Origin: Cryptomeria japonica
Lineage: Eukaryota > Streptophyta > Pinopsida > Cupressales > Cupressaceae
Length of the DNA: 64,000 nucleotides
Assembly: GCF_030272615.1 (NCBI RefSeq)
Contig: NC_081415.1
Coordinates: 188,794,270 to 188,858,269, forward strand
Reading direction: 5' to 3'
The notes below the pieces were generated by a model. It was not told the origin of the DNA and searched no databases. It saw nothing but the letters and a program-made list of their open reading frames with translations. Every line of letters starts with the position of its first letter. Positions within the stretch are counted from its first letter, which is position 1. The translations under genes and the position numbers were made by a program. Below, in pieces: positions 32,481 through 44,241 of the stretch.

Positions 32481-35400
32481 TGTAATGCCCCGCCAGGAAA
32501 CCCCGAAGGGATAAGCCAAAATTACAAGAATAGGGTGCAAATTTTTTTTTTTTTTTTAAAGTTACAACACATAAGATGCAACACGATAACAAAGATTCAG
32601 ATAACATAGCGGAAGACATTAACGACGATCTCCTAAAGAGTTTCCCAACGAGATTACTTAAATTTTCACAATACACTTTACACACACAATTAATCCAAAA
32701 GCTGAATATCTTAATAACGAGATAATTCACAATCAGGATAATTTCTTTCAAAGGATGGAAATATAAATCATAACAAAGATTCATCATTTAAGATCCATTC
32801 ATAAACTTCATTCAATCTTTTCATTTAGAATTACAAACCATACATTTAACGTTCTAACACACTAGGATTTTCATTGAAAACATAAGAGATCTTACCAAGC
32901 ATATTTAAATTTCTTAACATCAACTAAGTACAATTCATTACTCTAAGATGCATTATTCCATGTTCCAACTTATTGCATTTCAAAAGATGATTACAAACAT
33001 CATCTACGATGATTCACATCTAAACACTTAAGCATTCGATCAACATGGCATTCAAGGAAGAACTGAATATAAGCATTCATAGTTAATTCCAATTATCCAC
33101 TTAACCATTCTAACATAAGTTAAACATACATGATAAAGCTGAATAAAGGAGACATAAGAGAATTCATCACATAACACCATAATGATCTCGGAGTTCACCC
33201 CTAAAGGGCTACATCTCCGGGTCTGCTCAACTGCAAGACCCCCTCGGATAAATAATAAGGTTAAGAGTACAAGAGGTTACACTATACAATCCAGCCATCA
33301 AGGCGATACATAAACATTATACAAGCGACCACGTCGGTCAATAATACATAAACGATCCTTACAAAGAATAGGATCCAGCTGAACATAATCCAAGCTAATA
33401 ACATAAGAGTCCATGAGGGCATCCATAAAACTGAACCATCACCACCCAAGGGTCTAACATGAAACCGACACTCACAAGGGCAGAGACAAAGGACGACTCT
33501 CAATGGTACTCAAAACAGGACAAAACGACAACACACTAGCGAACGTAGGGACAAGTGTCATCACACAACCTGGTATGGATACCATGGCAAGTCTTCATAG
33601 GTCCCGGCCCATACACTGGTAACCCTGGCAACCTAATCCGAACTTCCGGCCCATCCAAGCCTCATGTGGACCCACACATCCTCTCGTGATGACAAGGAAG
33701 GTAGTTTGCCATTTCAAGCCTTCTCACAGCATGTCGAATCTATGATAGCACTCGTCTCATGTGTGAGGCACAATTATCTTAATTAAAGATTATATTCTAA
33801 TCTACTTAGGTTATCACTTATTAGACTCACTTTCGACGGGTTATCCAGCAGCCACTTTGGGCGCGACCCCCACTCGAAAGCCACTTTCCCATACGACACT
33901 AGACTGACTCAAACGAACTCAAACCACGGAATACACATGGTAAGACGAACGGAGTTCAAGAAGGAGGATGATCATCTGGTCAAACATGACTCAAAGGTAA
34001 TCACTTACTGACGGTACTCTAATCTAGAGACCCGACCAACAACGGTCAACCACAATCATCATTCGACTCACACACAAGGAGGATATGATCAATTATGACA
34101 ACATCACAAAACAACAGTCAACTCGAAAATCGAGGACTAAAACAGGCACACCAAAACATTTCATACGACAGGGTCCTACTAGACAAAGCAAAACATGCCA
34201 TTTCATAATTAAAGCGAATACAGAAATTAAACTCGCAAGCAATAATCAGAAAAGACAATATATTTCCTCAAATTAATTAATCATTAATGACGATCAAGTT
34301 TTCTACAAGATCTAAAACAACTTACAGTTATCTACCTTATCAAGGGATAAGTCGTTCTTGGTTTTCTAACTCATTAAAATTCAAAGCATATCCAGACATA
34401 TAAAGCCGTAAAGAGTTTTTAAACCAATTCGTATTATTAAAATTCAGACGATCATTAATCAATTAAACAAGGTATTTAAATTCCATTCCAAAATGTCATT
34501 AACATACTGGTCTAAAATCGACCTCTACAATTCCATACTTTCAATCCCAGTTGCATAATACGGATCACGAAAATATAACGTAAGGAAAATTCAATTGTAG
34601 ATACTCATTTCCAAACGCACATGGTATAACCTTATCAATCCAAGATTGGACCAAAATATAGCCAATTAGATTCAATGACGAAATTATCAATTTTAGAATT
34701 TAACCACAAAAATACATAAGCCACAAAATGAGTTTGGATAATAACTAACTTATAAATTTTCATTATAGAATTACTTAATATCCAAATTTACATCGATCCA
34801 AATATTGCCTCTTAATCATGATTATGAGCAATTAAAAACTTAACATAAAAAAATAACTTTTATCAACATGATACTAAAATTCATATGCATTTTTTTTATA
34901 CAAAAAAAAATACATAAAAAAAAAATGATATTATAAACTACGTTTTCTTTTATACAAAAAAAAAAAAACGCATTTAAAAAAACTAATTTAAAAAAAAAAG
35001 ACATTTTTACTAAGACTGGGCGGGCCGTGCCCAACCCTAGCCGCAGGCACAGGGGATGCTCGTGGGCGGCGCTCACGGTGGCGCCCGCAGGTGCCGCGGC
35101 GCCCTGCGGCCACCGCCGTGAGCCGCAGCCGAGCGGTTTGCAAACGAAAGGGGGCGCGTGGGGAGAGAGGGGTGGAGGACGGGTGAAGCTCCGCTCCCCG
35201 CCTCCAAACCCCAACCACTGATTGTTATCTTTTAAAAAAAAAACCCAACACGCACGGTGGTACGAATATATGCATTTCGATTCAATACGCAGTTAAGAAG
35301 TAAGCACAAACGCCCAGTGCGATGAAAAAAAAAATAAATGTTTTCTTTTCCATTAAAACACAGTTCGGCATTTAATATTATTTTGCTAATTAAAAACCAC

Positions 35401-36638
35401 ACACAGTTCGGTTACATTCTCAGAATGAAAATTTAATAAAAAAACACATTTGATTCAAAGGCCCAGGGGTTTCAAATGCCCAAACCCAAGAGGAATTAAC
35501 AGCACCTCTAAATCACTTCCAGCCAAGCTGGTAATTTCCCAAATCGATCCAAAAAAACATGGCATTCGAAGGAGAATTTAAAACCAAGATAAAATCTTCA
35601 TTTTCATTTTAAACCAAAAACTAAAAAAAAGAGTTGGATCCTACCTGATCTCGCAATCCTGGCAAGATCGGTTGAAGAATCTCAATCTCAGCTGCCAAAG
35701 CCTCCAATTTTCCATCTCCAATCCAAACCTTCCAAAAATGTCCATCCTCTCCAAATTTCCCAAATTGGGTTATATGGAGGAGTTGACCCAAAATTTTCTA
35801 TTTTTGGAATTTAAAACTTTATTTACAATTAATTCCTCAAAAATTATTTCTTTTTAACTATCAACAAAAATAACTTGTTTAATCAATTAAAAATCGATTT
35901 CTTTCACAATCAATTCAATTTAACCTTTCAAATTAATAATCTAACGAAATACAATTAACTCTATGGCGATAACATATAAAACTTCCTTTTCAACAGCATA
36001 TATATATAATGCATTTAATAATCGAAATCAGCCATTAAATTCAAATTTACTTCCAATCTAAAACGAGCAGTTCATTAACAACGAAAAAATGCATAATGAA
36101 TTCTCAATCAATTTAATCCATTAATCTTCACTGCACAAACGCATAAATACTCAAAATAATGCTAAGGACTAATTAATCAATTTACCAAACACACCAGGCA
36201 CGCAAATCGAGAAAGCCAACCAAATAGACGACTCGCAAACCCAAACCAACAGGGATTACCGACGACGACTGGCGATGCTCACTAGAGCACGACGAAGGTC
36301 AACTAGGGTCTTACGACCACCTAATCTGACTCTAGGGATTAAAAAGGGTATGCTCAAACCTGTAAAACCAGGTGACGACGAACCTCGCACTCATGCGACT
36401 TCGTACCTGAAATCTCCTGCAACAAAAGATCATACATGCATACATTTATAAAATCTAATGAAAGCGTCAGTCCGATACTATAATCACGAAATAGGTACAC
36501 TGAATAACCTGCATACAACTAGTGAGAAAACCACATCAATAGCTATGCGTAAATCAACATCTGACTATAACATAATATTACGATTAACTAATCAAGATTA
36601 AGCCAAGGTTAGAAATAGACTAGGGTAGGGGTACTACA
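32481..36638 (-). mobile_element. Element G: 4158-bp solo LTR of the D family, nested in E
   Basis: On the - strand it begins TGTAGTACCCCTACCC and ends GGGGCATTACA, the same ends as the D LTRs. It is flanked by TTAGG (32476-32480 and 36639-36643). A ~200-bp stretch around 33670-33900 aligns, in reverse complement, with the D LTR segment around 42900-43150 (GTGGCTTTCGAG, AAGTGATAACCTAA, GAGAAGGCTTG, ATGGCAAACT). It has no internal region or second LTR, so it is a solo LTR, unusually long and diverged from D. It interrupts the coding frame of element E. Confidence 0.85.
34985..35225. other. GC-rich, CpG-dense island inside solo LTR G
   Basis: About 200 bases of GC-rich, CpG-dense sequence (GGCGCCCGC, GCCGCGGCGCC, CCACCGCCGTGAGCC) lie between A-rich tracts (about 34850-34995 and 35232-35245). 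I find no equivalent in the D LTRs, which are AT-rich at the comparable place. Short frames through it are compositional only. Confidence 0.7.
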
Positions 36639-36643
36639 TTAGG

Positions 36644-37468
36644 TGTATTGTTTGATGAGGACAATATAGAAGGTTCTTGTGAAACTTCTAAAGGTGTAGG
36701 GATAGATGCCATTGGAGAGTCAATTTGTTTGTGAGGAGATGAGGCATTGCTAGACATAAGTGTATTATCTTGATCTTCCTCAAAGAACTCACTTGGTAGG
36801 TTCCTTAAGATCATTGCAATAAAGCCACCTTTCTTTCGAGGTTTTGACATGATTGGATCTGGAATTTGAACTTGTTTTTGATTTGATGTCATGTTTTGAT
36901 ATTGGACTTGGTTCAATTGTTTTGACATGTTTGAAACTTGGCTTGGTGCATGTTGCAAGTTTTGTTTTTGAATTTGTGATTGTTGACATTGATATGTTGA
37001 TTGAACTTGTTGATATTCCACCATTGGTTGAACTATTTGTGGACATTGTATAGTTGGCTGGACATATTGTTGAAATTGGACCATTGGTTGTGTTGGTTGT
37101 ATATGTTGAACAATTGGTTGAACCATTGGTTGTATTGGTTGAAAATCTAATTGATAGTAAACACCTTCTTGTTCTTGTTGTGGAGGCACATAATGTTGAA
37201 ATTGATGTTGTCTCTTTTCTTGAAATTGTTTCATCATCTCTATTTGGGAGAGGAGAGCTGGTATGTCTGATCGTTCAAGAAGAGATCTTACATCAATTGG
37301 CTCAATCTTTGGATTTTGACCTGGAAATTTTTGAAACATTTTGGACATTTGTGATCTATTCTTCTCAATGTTTTTCACTCTTTGTTCCAATATCTCCTCT
37401 TCTTGAGCTAGTTTCTCCTCTAGTTTTTGTATTTGGACATTTACATCATCATGATAAGTTTGATCCAA
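36644..37468 (-). pseudogene. Element E proline-rich protein, N-terminal part
   Basis: The ATG at 37468 opens 275 codons before the solo LTR G. Residues about 10-45 form a charged coiled-coil-like segment (QIQKLEEKLAQEEEILEQRV). Then come a Met/Gln-rich helix region and a long Gln/Pro-rich region (residues about 90-190) with repeats such as QPMVQPIVQHIQPTQPMVQF. A basic patch (KPRKKGGFIAMILRNLPSEF) precedes an acidic segment. Removing G with one target copy keeps the phase into 30648-32475, for about 885 codons with one internal stop. It may be a divergent structural (Gag-like) protein, judged only from its place after the leader. That is inference. Confidence 0.6.
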
Positions 37469-39555
37469 GTTCTAAGACATGTAGAGATTGGATTGACATG
37501 ATTTCTTTCTCAATTGTGATGACATGGCTTCGTAAGAAGGTTGAGACCTCATTTCAACAAACATGTCACTATGCAATGCAACTAATGGGATTGACAAATG
37601 CAACCTAAATGGATGACAATGCAACTTAATGTTTTTGTTGTTTTTCAAGATTTTGACAAACTTATGAATGCAATTCTAAAAATGAGACCCTTAGGAAATT
37701 GAAATGATGTCTAGACCTCAAAGGACAAAAAGACCAAGTGACAAAAGGACAAAATGACAATGTCTCCCCTATATGCTTGGATACTAAGCTAGGTTTGACC
37801 AAATGACATTGATGACAAAAAGAGAAAAGGTTTGATAAGGTCTAGACCTCCTAACAATGACTTAGGGTTTATCAAAGATTTGGATTACTCAAGTATGACA
37901 AAACCTAGTTTTTGACACTATATGCAAAGGGACAATTACTATGCAAATGACCCTAATATGATATGATAATGACCTAAGCTTAATGAAGAGACCTAGGGTA
38001 TGCAAATATGAACGTATGACAATGGTATTACTCTAATGCAAGAGGACACATGCAAATGGATGACCCTTATTGATATGCAAAGGAGTATGACCTAGGTGAA
38101 ACTTAACCTTGGTAGTTGACAATGAACTTTGCAAAATGCAAACCTAGGATGAACCTAAATCTAAGTGACATGAATGTTGAGACAAGATTTTGAACAATGT
38201 TTGACAACCATGTTTGAAGGTGTTTTGAACTTTGTTGGATGAAATGCTCTTGTGTTTAACCTTGTTTTGAATCAATTTGTCTTGTTTTTGAAATGAGACA
38301 CAACTCAACTTTTGACAAATAAAGAAGACAAGATATTTCAACTTAGACTCAAGACAATCATGCTCATTCGCACATTTCTTATGGTAGGCAAGGACATTAG
38401 GTACTTGAGAGGTAGACTTGTTATGAGATTCAAGGAGAATACATAGATGCTTGACCCCACGGGCTCCCATCCATGGCACTCACTTCTCAGGGCAGCCAAG
38501 CATCAGTCCCCATGGAAATCTCCCCATGGCGAACTTAGTATCTCTTCCAAGTATCCGAACTTGTCCTTCTCAAGCAACTAGAAGGATTTTTGGCCTCTAA
38601 ATACAAGGTGTTTAGTAAGGATTTCTGTTAAGCATTACTCCTTGGCGTCACGCAAGCGTGATTGAGACATTAATCCCACCAAGATACCAAACAAATGTAG
38701 TCGCGCAAGCACGATTTAGACCGTGAGGTCCTACTTAGATGTTGATATGAGAAAGAGTTCAAGGGTCATCACTTCCCAAGTAACTGCAATTCCCACGTAA
38801 CCCTTCCTTCAAAGCTTTCGCTCATCAGGTATTTTTTTATAGTGAGTTAGAATGCCAAGGTATTCTAGCCGTACTCACTTTTGGTCGTTCCCTTCTCACG
38901 ATTATCACTTGCTTGCAAAAGCAAATGGTTGGGAAGGCAGGCCCTCTAAAGGTGACACACAATCAAAAACATGAGCATGGTATCGAAGATCTGGATTTCT
39001 GATCACCCTAAGAAGGATGAGAGCATACTCTCCTACTCCAATGTCAAACTCAACAATCAAAGCAAACATAGATTCATTCCATCCTATTTAGAAATCATAC
39101 TAGGTGCCTAAACATTAATTGCAAACACAAAGTTTAGTTGTAGTCCAAGGCAACCTGCAAAACCCAAGTCAGAAGTTTGATATGTTTAGTCTTTCACTAT
39201 CAAACCTGCATAAAATGTGTTAGTAGTTTCATTTGTTGTCTTTGTCATGCGTATGCCAAGGTTCTGCACAGAGAACCAGTACCGACAAAACCAAAAAAGC
39301 AGAAACAGAATGCAAAAGAAAACAATTTGCAAGTGAAAAACACTATCTTTTACCTCTGTTTCTGGCCCTACACAGGCACAGATTGTCTGACATAGGCACA
39401 AAATGCTTGACACGGGTGCAGAATGTCCTTGACACAGGCGCAGAATGCTTGACACAGGCGCAGAAGTTCCTAGAAATCCCTGCACTACCCTGTTTCTTGG
39501 GTTTTTAACCTGCAAATCACCCCAAAAGCACTCAAAAGCATGGTTAGGGGGTTAG
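37469..39555 (-). other. Element E 5' leader
   Basis: This is about 2.1 kb between primer site and ATG without a supported coding frame. It has scattered GACCTAGG/GACAAA-rich sequence near 37700-38110 and AACCTAGG blocks. A short tandem repeat of about 20 bases lies at 39370-39470. Short frames (for example 38144-38479) have no recognisable features. Confidence 0.6.
39370..39470. repeat. Tandem ~20-base repeat in the E leader
   Basis: About five units follow the pattern ACACAGGCGCAGAATGCTTG; one unit is two bases longer. The last two complete units are nearly identical and the first ones are diverged. Confidence 0.75.
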
Positions 39556-39573
39556 TTCACGTCGGGTTCACCA
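39556..39573 (-). other. Element E primer-binding site (probable tRNA-Trp)
   Basis: On the - strand this reads TGGTGAACCCGACGTGAA, five bases from the 5' LTR. It is identical to the site in element F. Confidence 0.75.
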
Positions 39574-39578
39574 ATTAA

Positions 39579-40959
39579 TGTAACCTAGGAAATCGGAAAT
39601 CATCACAAGCAAATCAAAATACTAATCTAGCTCAATCACAAAAGCTTAAATGCAATGATCAATCCTAATTACATTAAATAGAGACATGAAAGCAAAACAT
39701 TCAAGATTTGAAAATTAAGCAAACCAAATGTAGATCTGAATATCTCCTTCATGTGGCTCCATTGTCCTTCTTTCTTCTTCAAATAGCTTTTTTGTGGATC
39801 TCACCTACTAGTGCATGATCATGATATGAAATCAAGTAGACAAGATGATTGCTCAAGAATACTCGAAGCGTGATTGATTTGACAAAGTGGTTATTAGATC
39901 GATAATGTGATTATTAGATTAGGATTGAAGAAATTCATCCAATTTATAGACAAATTAGAGAGATGATCAAATTAGCATGAAGATATTAGAGGCAATTGAT
40001 TTCAAAAATGGCACAATTGAGTGGAAAGAAGAAGGTTATGACACCTTCTATGTCATGAATTATGACATATTGCCAATGCAAAGGTTAGAGGACTAGAAGC
40101 TTATGACATCTTGCTATGCCAAAAGTATGACACATGAGAAATTCATGCTTCCACCGAAGCACAAAAATAGGGAGAAACTAGAGAGAAATTAATTAGGTGG
40201 AAATTGAATTTGACAAATTAGAAAATAGGTGGAAATTAGGAATTAGGAAAATTAGAAAATTAGAAATGATGTGGAAATTAGGAAATTAGAAATTGATGAA
40301 ATTAGAAAATTAGGTGAATTAATTAATAATTTTTCATTCATTAATTAATTCATAAAAAGAGGGAGAATTAATTAGCCAATTAAATAAATATTTAATTGTG
40401 ACAAGAATACTTAGGATAAATAAATAAATTATTTAACCTAGAGGGAAAATGACAAACAAGATTAAATGAATAAATCATAAAACCTTAGAAGATGAATTAG
40501 AAATGCAAGAATGACAATTAGGTCCTGACAAAAGATAATTGATATAAGGTAGATGTGATCATGATTCTGACTTGATAAATGATTTGATTGATAAACAATT
40601 GAGATTGATTGACAAATTGACCAACATTGATAAAGAGACCAAATTGATAGGTGCCAATTGACATGATTGAAGAGGACAAGGATCGATGACGAATCGATCA
40701 TAAAATGACGAGATTGACAAGTTGATAAGAGATTGACAAGATTGACCAAAATCATGATTAAAGATTGCTATCGACAAGACCTAATTCGAAAGCGAGAAAA
40801 ATGAGGAATGCAGAAGAAGGACTCGATGCTCGCAAATGATAAAGACCAAGTGCGCGACATAGAAGAAATGTTAATGCGACGCAAAAATACCTAAAATAAG
40901 GCAATGCGCCAATGTTAAAGTATGACTCCGCAAGCGTTGACCATTTTTAGATGTCTACA
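39579..40959 (-). repeat. Element E 5' LTR
   Basis: This 1381-bp copy matches 19217-20586. It carries a ~26-bp extra segment near 39696 and lacks one GGAAATTAG-type unit. Confidence 0.93.
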
Positions 40960-43900
40960 GTGTGTTTAGTGGTTTTAATTAATTAATTAATTTTATGGTA
41001 TTATCTCATAGTTGAATTGTTTATGCATTGAGATTATAAATTTAGTTAATTAAAAGAAATTATTAAATTAAGTTGCAAGCTGCATGATATTAGAAATATA
41101 TTTTTATTAAAGTGTTTGTGGAAAAATAAATTAAATTAATTGTATTTATTATTTCCTAGAATTATAAATAAATAAAAGAATAAAAGAATAAATAAATGAA
41201 TGAATAAAATAATTAATTAGTATTAAAGTATTGCTTTAATTTCATTATTTAGAAAATTAATTAATTTGCGTGAGAAAAGAAAAGAAAGAATAATGATTTT
41301 TATTTATTGCATGTTAGCTTATCTTTTGTTATAAAATTAGAAAAGAAAAGAAAATTACTTTTATTCTTAATTTGGGTTTTTTTGAGAAAAAGCTATTGAA
41401 CCTAGAATTTTAGTTTAAATAGGGGAATAGGTCTTTATTTTAGTTACATAGGAAACAGGTCAGGAATTTAGGTGAAGAAATTTATTGGAAGCTTATTGGA
41501 AATATTAGGGCTCTTCTACAGATTTCTTCCAGGAAAGCTATACCAGGTTGGGTGGCTTCTTTTGATTGTTGTTTTAAGAAAATATTTTATTTTCTTCTTC
41601 TTTCTGAATGATGTGTGTGTTAAGATGTTTGTCAAATGTAAAATTTTGTTTGATTATTTCTTGTTCTTGGCTAAAGTCTATTCCTGAAGTTAATTTCTAG
41701 TTTGTGGAAAGAAGTTATTACCTGGGTGTTTGTAGATTAAATTTTGAGAAAATTGGGAAAAGTTATTTTGACAAATTTTGCCAAGATTTTTATTGTGCAT
41801 GGAAATTGCAAGATTTGAGAGGAATGGGATTTACCAAAGAAATCATTCCCTCTTGTTTGGTTTTTGTTTCGATATTTGGCTATGACAGTCTTTTTAATAT
41901 TTGTGTCTCTGTGATATTATTAGTTATTATAGAAATAAATTTAATTATTAATTAAATTTATTGTATTATTAAAAGTTAAGGGAAATTAATTTATTATATT
42001 ATTTTGAAGATATTATGTATTAATTAATTTCCCTATAAATAAATTTGATTGGAAATAAATTTTGGGTGAAAATAGAATTTACATGCTTTAGATTATTGTG
42101 AAAAAAAAAAAATTAATTAAAAAAAATAATAATTAAAAAAAAAAACATTGATTAAAAAAAAATTAATTAAAAAATAAAAATAAAAAAATTTAATTAAAAA
42201 ATAAAAAATAAAAAAAATATTATATATATATATATAGCATTTTCTGTGGTTTTAATTATGTTATTTTGGAAATGAAAGATGTTTCAAAATTAAATCTTCT
42301 TTTTATTATATATTTTAATGTGATAAAATTATATAATATTATATTCGTAGAATATATATATTTATATAATTATATTATATTACTATATATAATTTTTAAT
42401 TTGAAATTTAATTTACATTATTAATATAATCTAATCATTTTTATTTGTAAATTAATCATGAACATATAATTAGGGGGTTAATTTTTATATGATTTTATTT
42501 AACCTTATTGGACAAATGACAAAATTGATTTCTTTGTATTAATTTATAGTTGTATTTTCTTATTGTCTGGAAAATCTTTAATTGCAAGTTATTTGTGCTT
42601 TTGGCTGTTTTAAGAAAAGATTGCATGTATTAGGATCTTGTGTAAATGGTGTTTGCAGTCAAGCTTAATTTTGTTGCAATTCTGATTGAGTTGTTATTGT
42701 GTCCTATGTTGTTATATTTCCTTGGTCAGGTGTTGTTGTATAAGCTTATTGATGTGAGCCATTGTGTGTGTTTGTCCAAATGGTCAATCTTGGGTTAGTG
42801 ATTGTGTATCCTTCACCTGTGCTTTGTCAAGATTAGTTATGGCTGTTTGTTTCGCCATAGAGTTCTCATAAGGGGACCTTTCCTGTTTGTGTCCTATGAG
42901 AGAGAGTGGCTTTCGAGCGGGGGCCATGCCTGAAGCGGATGATAGGATAATCCATCGAAAGTCAGTTAAAAAGTGATAACCTAATAATATATTTGGGGGG
43001 AGTGAGATAAATATTAATTAAGATAATGTACCTCGTGCATAGGTGTAGTGCTTGTACAGGGCTCATAATGCTACGAGAAGGCTTGGAATGGCAAACTTAC
43101 CACCTTGTCTTCACGAAAGGATTGGTAGGGTCCGCATAAGACTTAGTTGAAACCGAAGGCTCGGGAGAGGTTACCAGGACAAACCCAGGATGGGGGTCAG
43201 GACCTATGGAGACTGTACCATGGTATCCACCGTAAGACATGTGATGACACTCTCTCCTTAGAGTCACTTGTGTTTTGTGAGTTGACTTACATGGATGTTT
43301 GCGGAGTTTTGTACTCCTTTCATAATTGTCTTACTTTGCTTGCTTGAGGGTTTTCTACTATCTCCTAGCACGGTGGGGTGGTTCCATTTTGGGATCACAT
43401 GGTCGGGTGGTAGTGCCACTTCCCATCGGATGTTCTGGATTGTATCTTCAGGCAAGGAAAGGCTTCACTGGTGTTTCTTGGTTCATGGTTCATGTACCAG
43501 CTCTTGTTCGAGATCATTGTTCAGTTGAGACCTTGTCGTCATTGTATCAGACTTTTATGTAACCTTGATATTGTAACTTTGTAATCTGTGGCATTATTGG
43601 AAGTCATGTATTTATGGATATTGTAATAGTATGTCAGTGGAATGTATGTTATTTCGGTTGCTTTGATCTTATGTCAAATTGTTTTATGGAAATTGGATAC
43701 ATTGGAATACTTTCATTTCTTCATTATGGAATTTAGATGTATGTGTATTTTTTAAACTTAAGCATTTAATTTATCTCATTAAATGGACAATTGGATTAAC
43801 TATGGTGTTAATGTAATCTACAAATTAATCTTCATTGGTAACCCTTAGGAAATCATATGTTAGACTTCCATTGTGTTATTAAATGTGAAATGGTTATAGT

Positions 43901-43989
43901 TAGTCCACTTAGTCTTTAAAAAAAAATTATTTGACCCTTTAGTTGCCTAGTTGTGTTGTTTCCTTTAGGGTTCCTTGCAGGGCATTACA
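40960..43989 (+). repeat. Element D LTR 1, right part
   Basis: This resumes after the second GTGTG copy with TTTAGTGGTTTTAATTAATT, as in LTRs 2 and 3. It includes an A/T low-complexity block (about 42095-42235) and a conserved segment near 42900-43200. It ends GGCATTACA at 43989. LTR 1 totals about 3.64 kb without E. Short frames in it recur in the other LTRs and are not genes. Confidence 0.92.
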
Positions 43990-44241
43990 TTTGGTATCAA
44001 AGCCCAAGTTTCAACACTGGGTACTCTGGGTTTGTAGTAAGCCTATCCAGTTTGACCTTTTTGCTTAGGTCTTAATGTTTGTGTTTCCCTTGTTTTATCC
44101 TTGCCATAGGTCTGAACCGTTTTCCCTATACAGTGCTAGGTCATGGCTAGGAAAGCTAGGGGAGGATGCAACAAAGATGAGAGAGTTGTATTCTTATTTG
44201 TTTTAGGCTTCCAGGAGTAAGCCTAGTTTTGGGGGGGAGAA
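43990..44241 (+). other. Element D internal region 1 (252 bp)
   Basis: It begins with a tRNA-Met-type primer site (TGGTATCAAAGC, 43992-44003) and ends with a polypurine tract (TTTTGGGGGGGAGAA, 44227-44241). Between them an ATG at 44143 opens a 25-codon frame, MARKARGGCNKDER and onward, ending at 44220. It looks like the start of a gag whose remainder has been deleted. All replication signals remain but no enzyme. Confidence 0.88.

Larger units (their letters stand above)
19217..40959 (-). mobile_element. Element E: 21.7-kb nested non-autonomous LTR retrotransposon
   Basis: LTRs at 19217-20586 and 39579-40959 begin TGTAACCTAGG and end GATGTCTACA, with target copies GTGTG at 19212-19216 and 40960-40964. 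The primer site on the - strand (39556-39573) adjoins the right LTR, and the polypurine tract adjoins the left LTR (20587). E itself is about 9.7 kb; the rest is the nested elements F and G. The only long frame is a proline- and glutamine-rich protein on the - strand. I see no protease, reverse transcriptase or integrase. Confidence 0.93.

Noticed and set aside
34840-35221. Open frames of 64-124 codons across the GC-rich block of G
   Set aside because: Compositional frames on both strands over a CpG-rich block between A-tracts; no protein-like feature.
39186-39515. Frames on both strands over 39186-39515 with repeated residues
   Set aside because: Produced by the 20-base tandem repeat in the E leader.
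39556-39573. tRNA-like 3' sequence (also at 28153-28170) as a possible tRNA gene
   Set aside because: Only the last 18 bases match a tRNA end and they lie beside an LTR, so they are primer-binding sites. No cloverleaf is present.
42095-42235. A/T-rich runs (also 45990-46125 and 49770-49862) as possible replication origins or matrix-attachment sites
   Set aside because: They are low-complexity parts of the three D LTRs. Nothing beyond AT content supports such a role.
41472-43562. Short frames (41472-41687, 41704-41955, 43147-43347, 43295-43562) repeated at 45365-47450 and in part near 50655-51165
   Set aside because: They lie inside the D LTRs. The repeats are explained by LTR duplication, with no domain and no selection visible.
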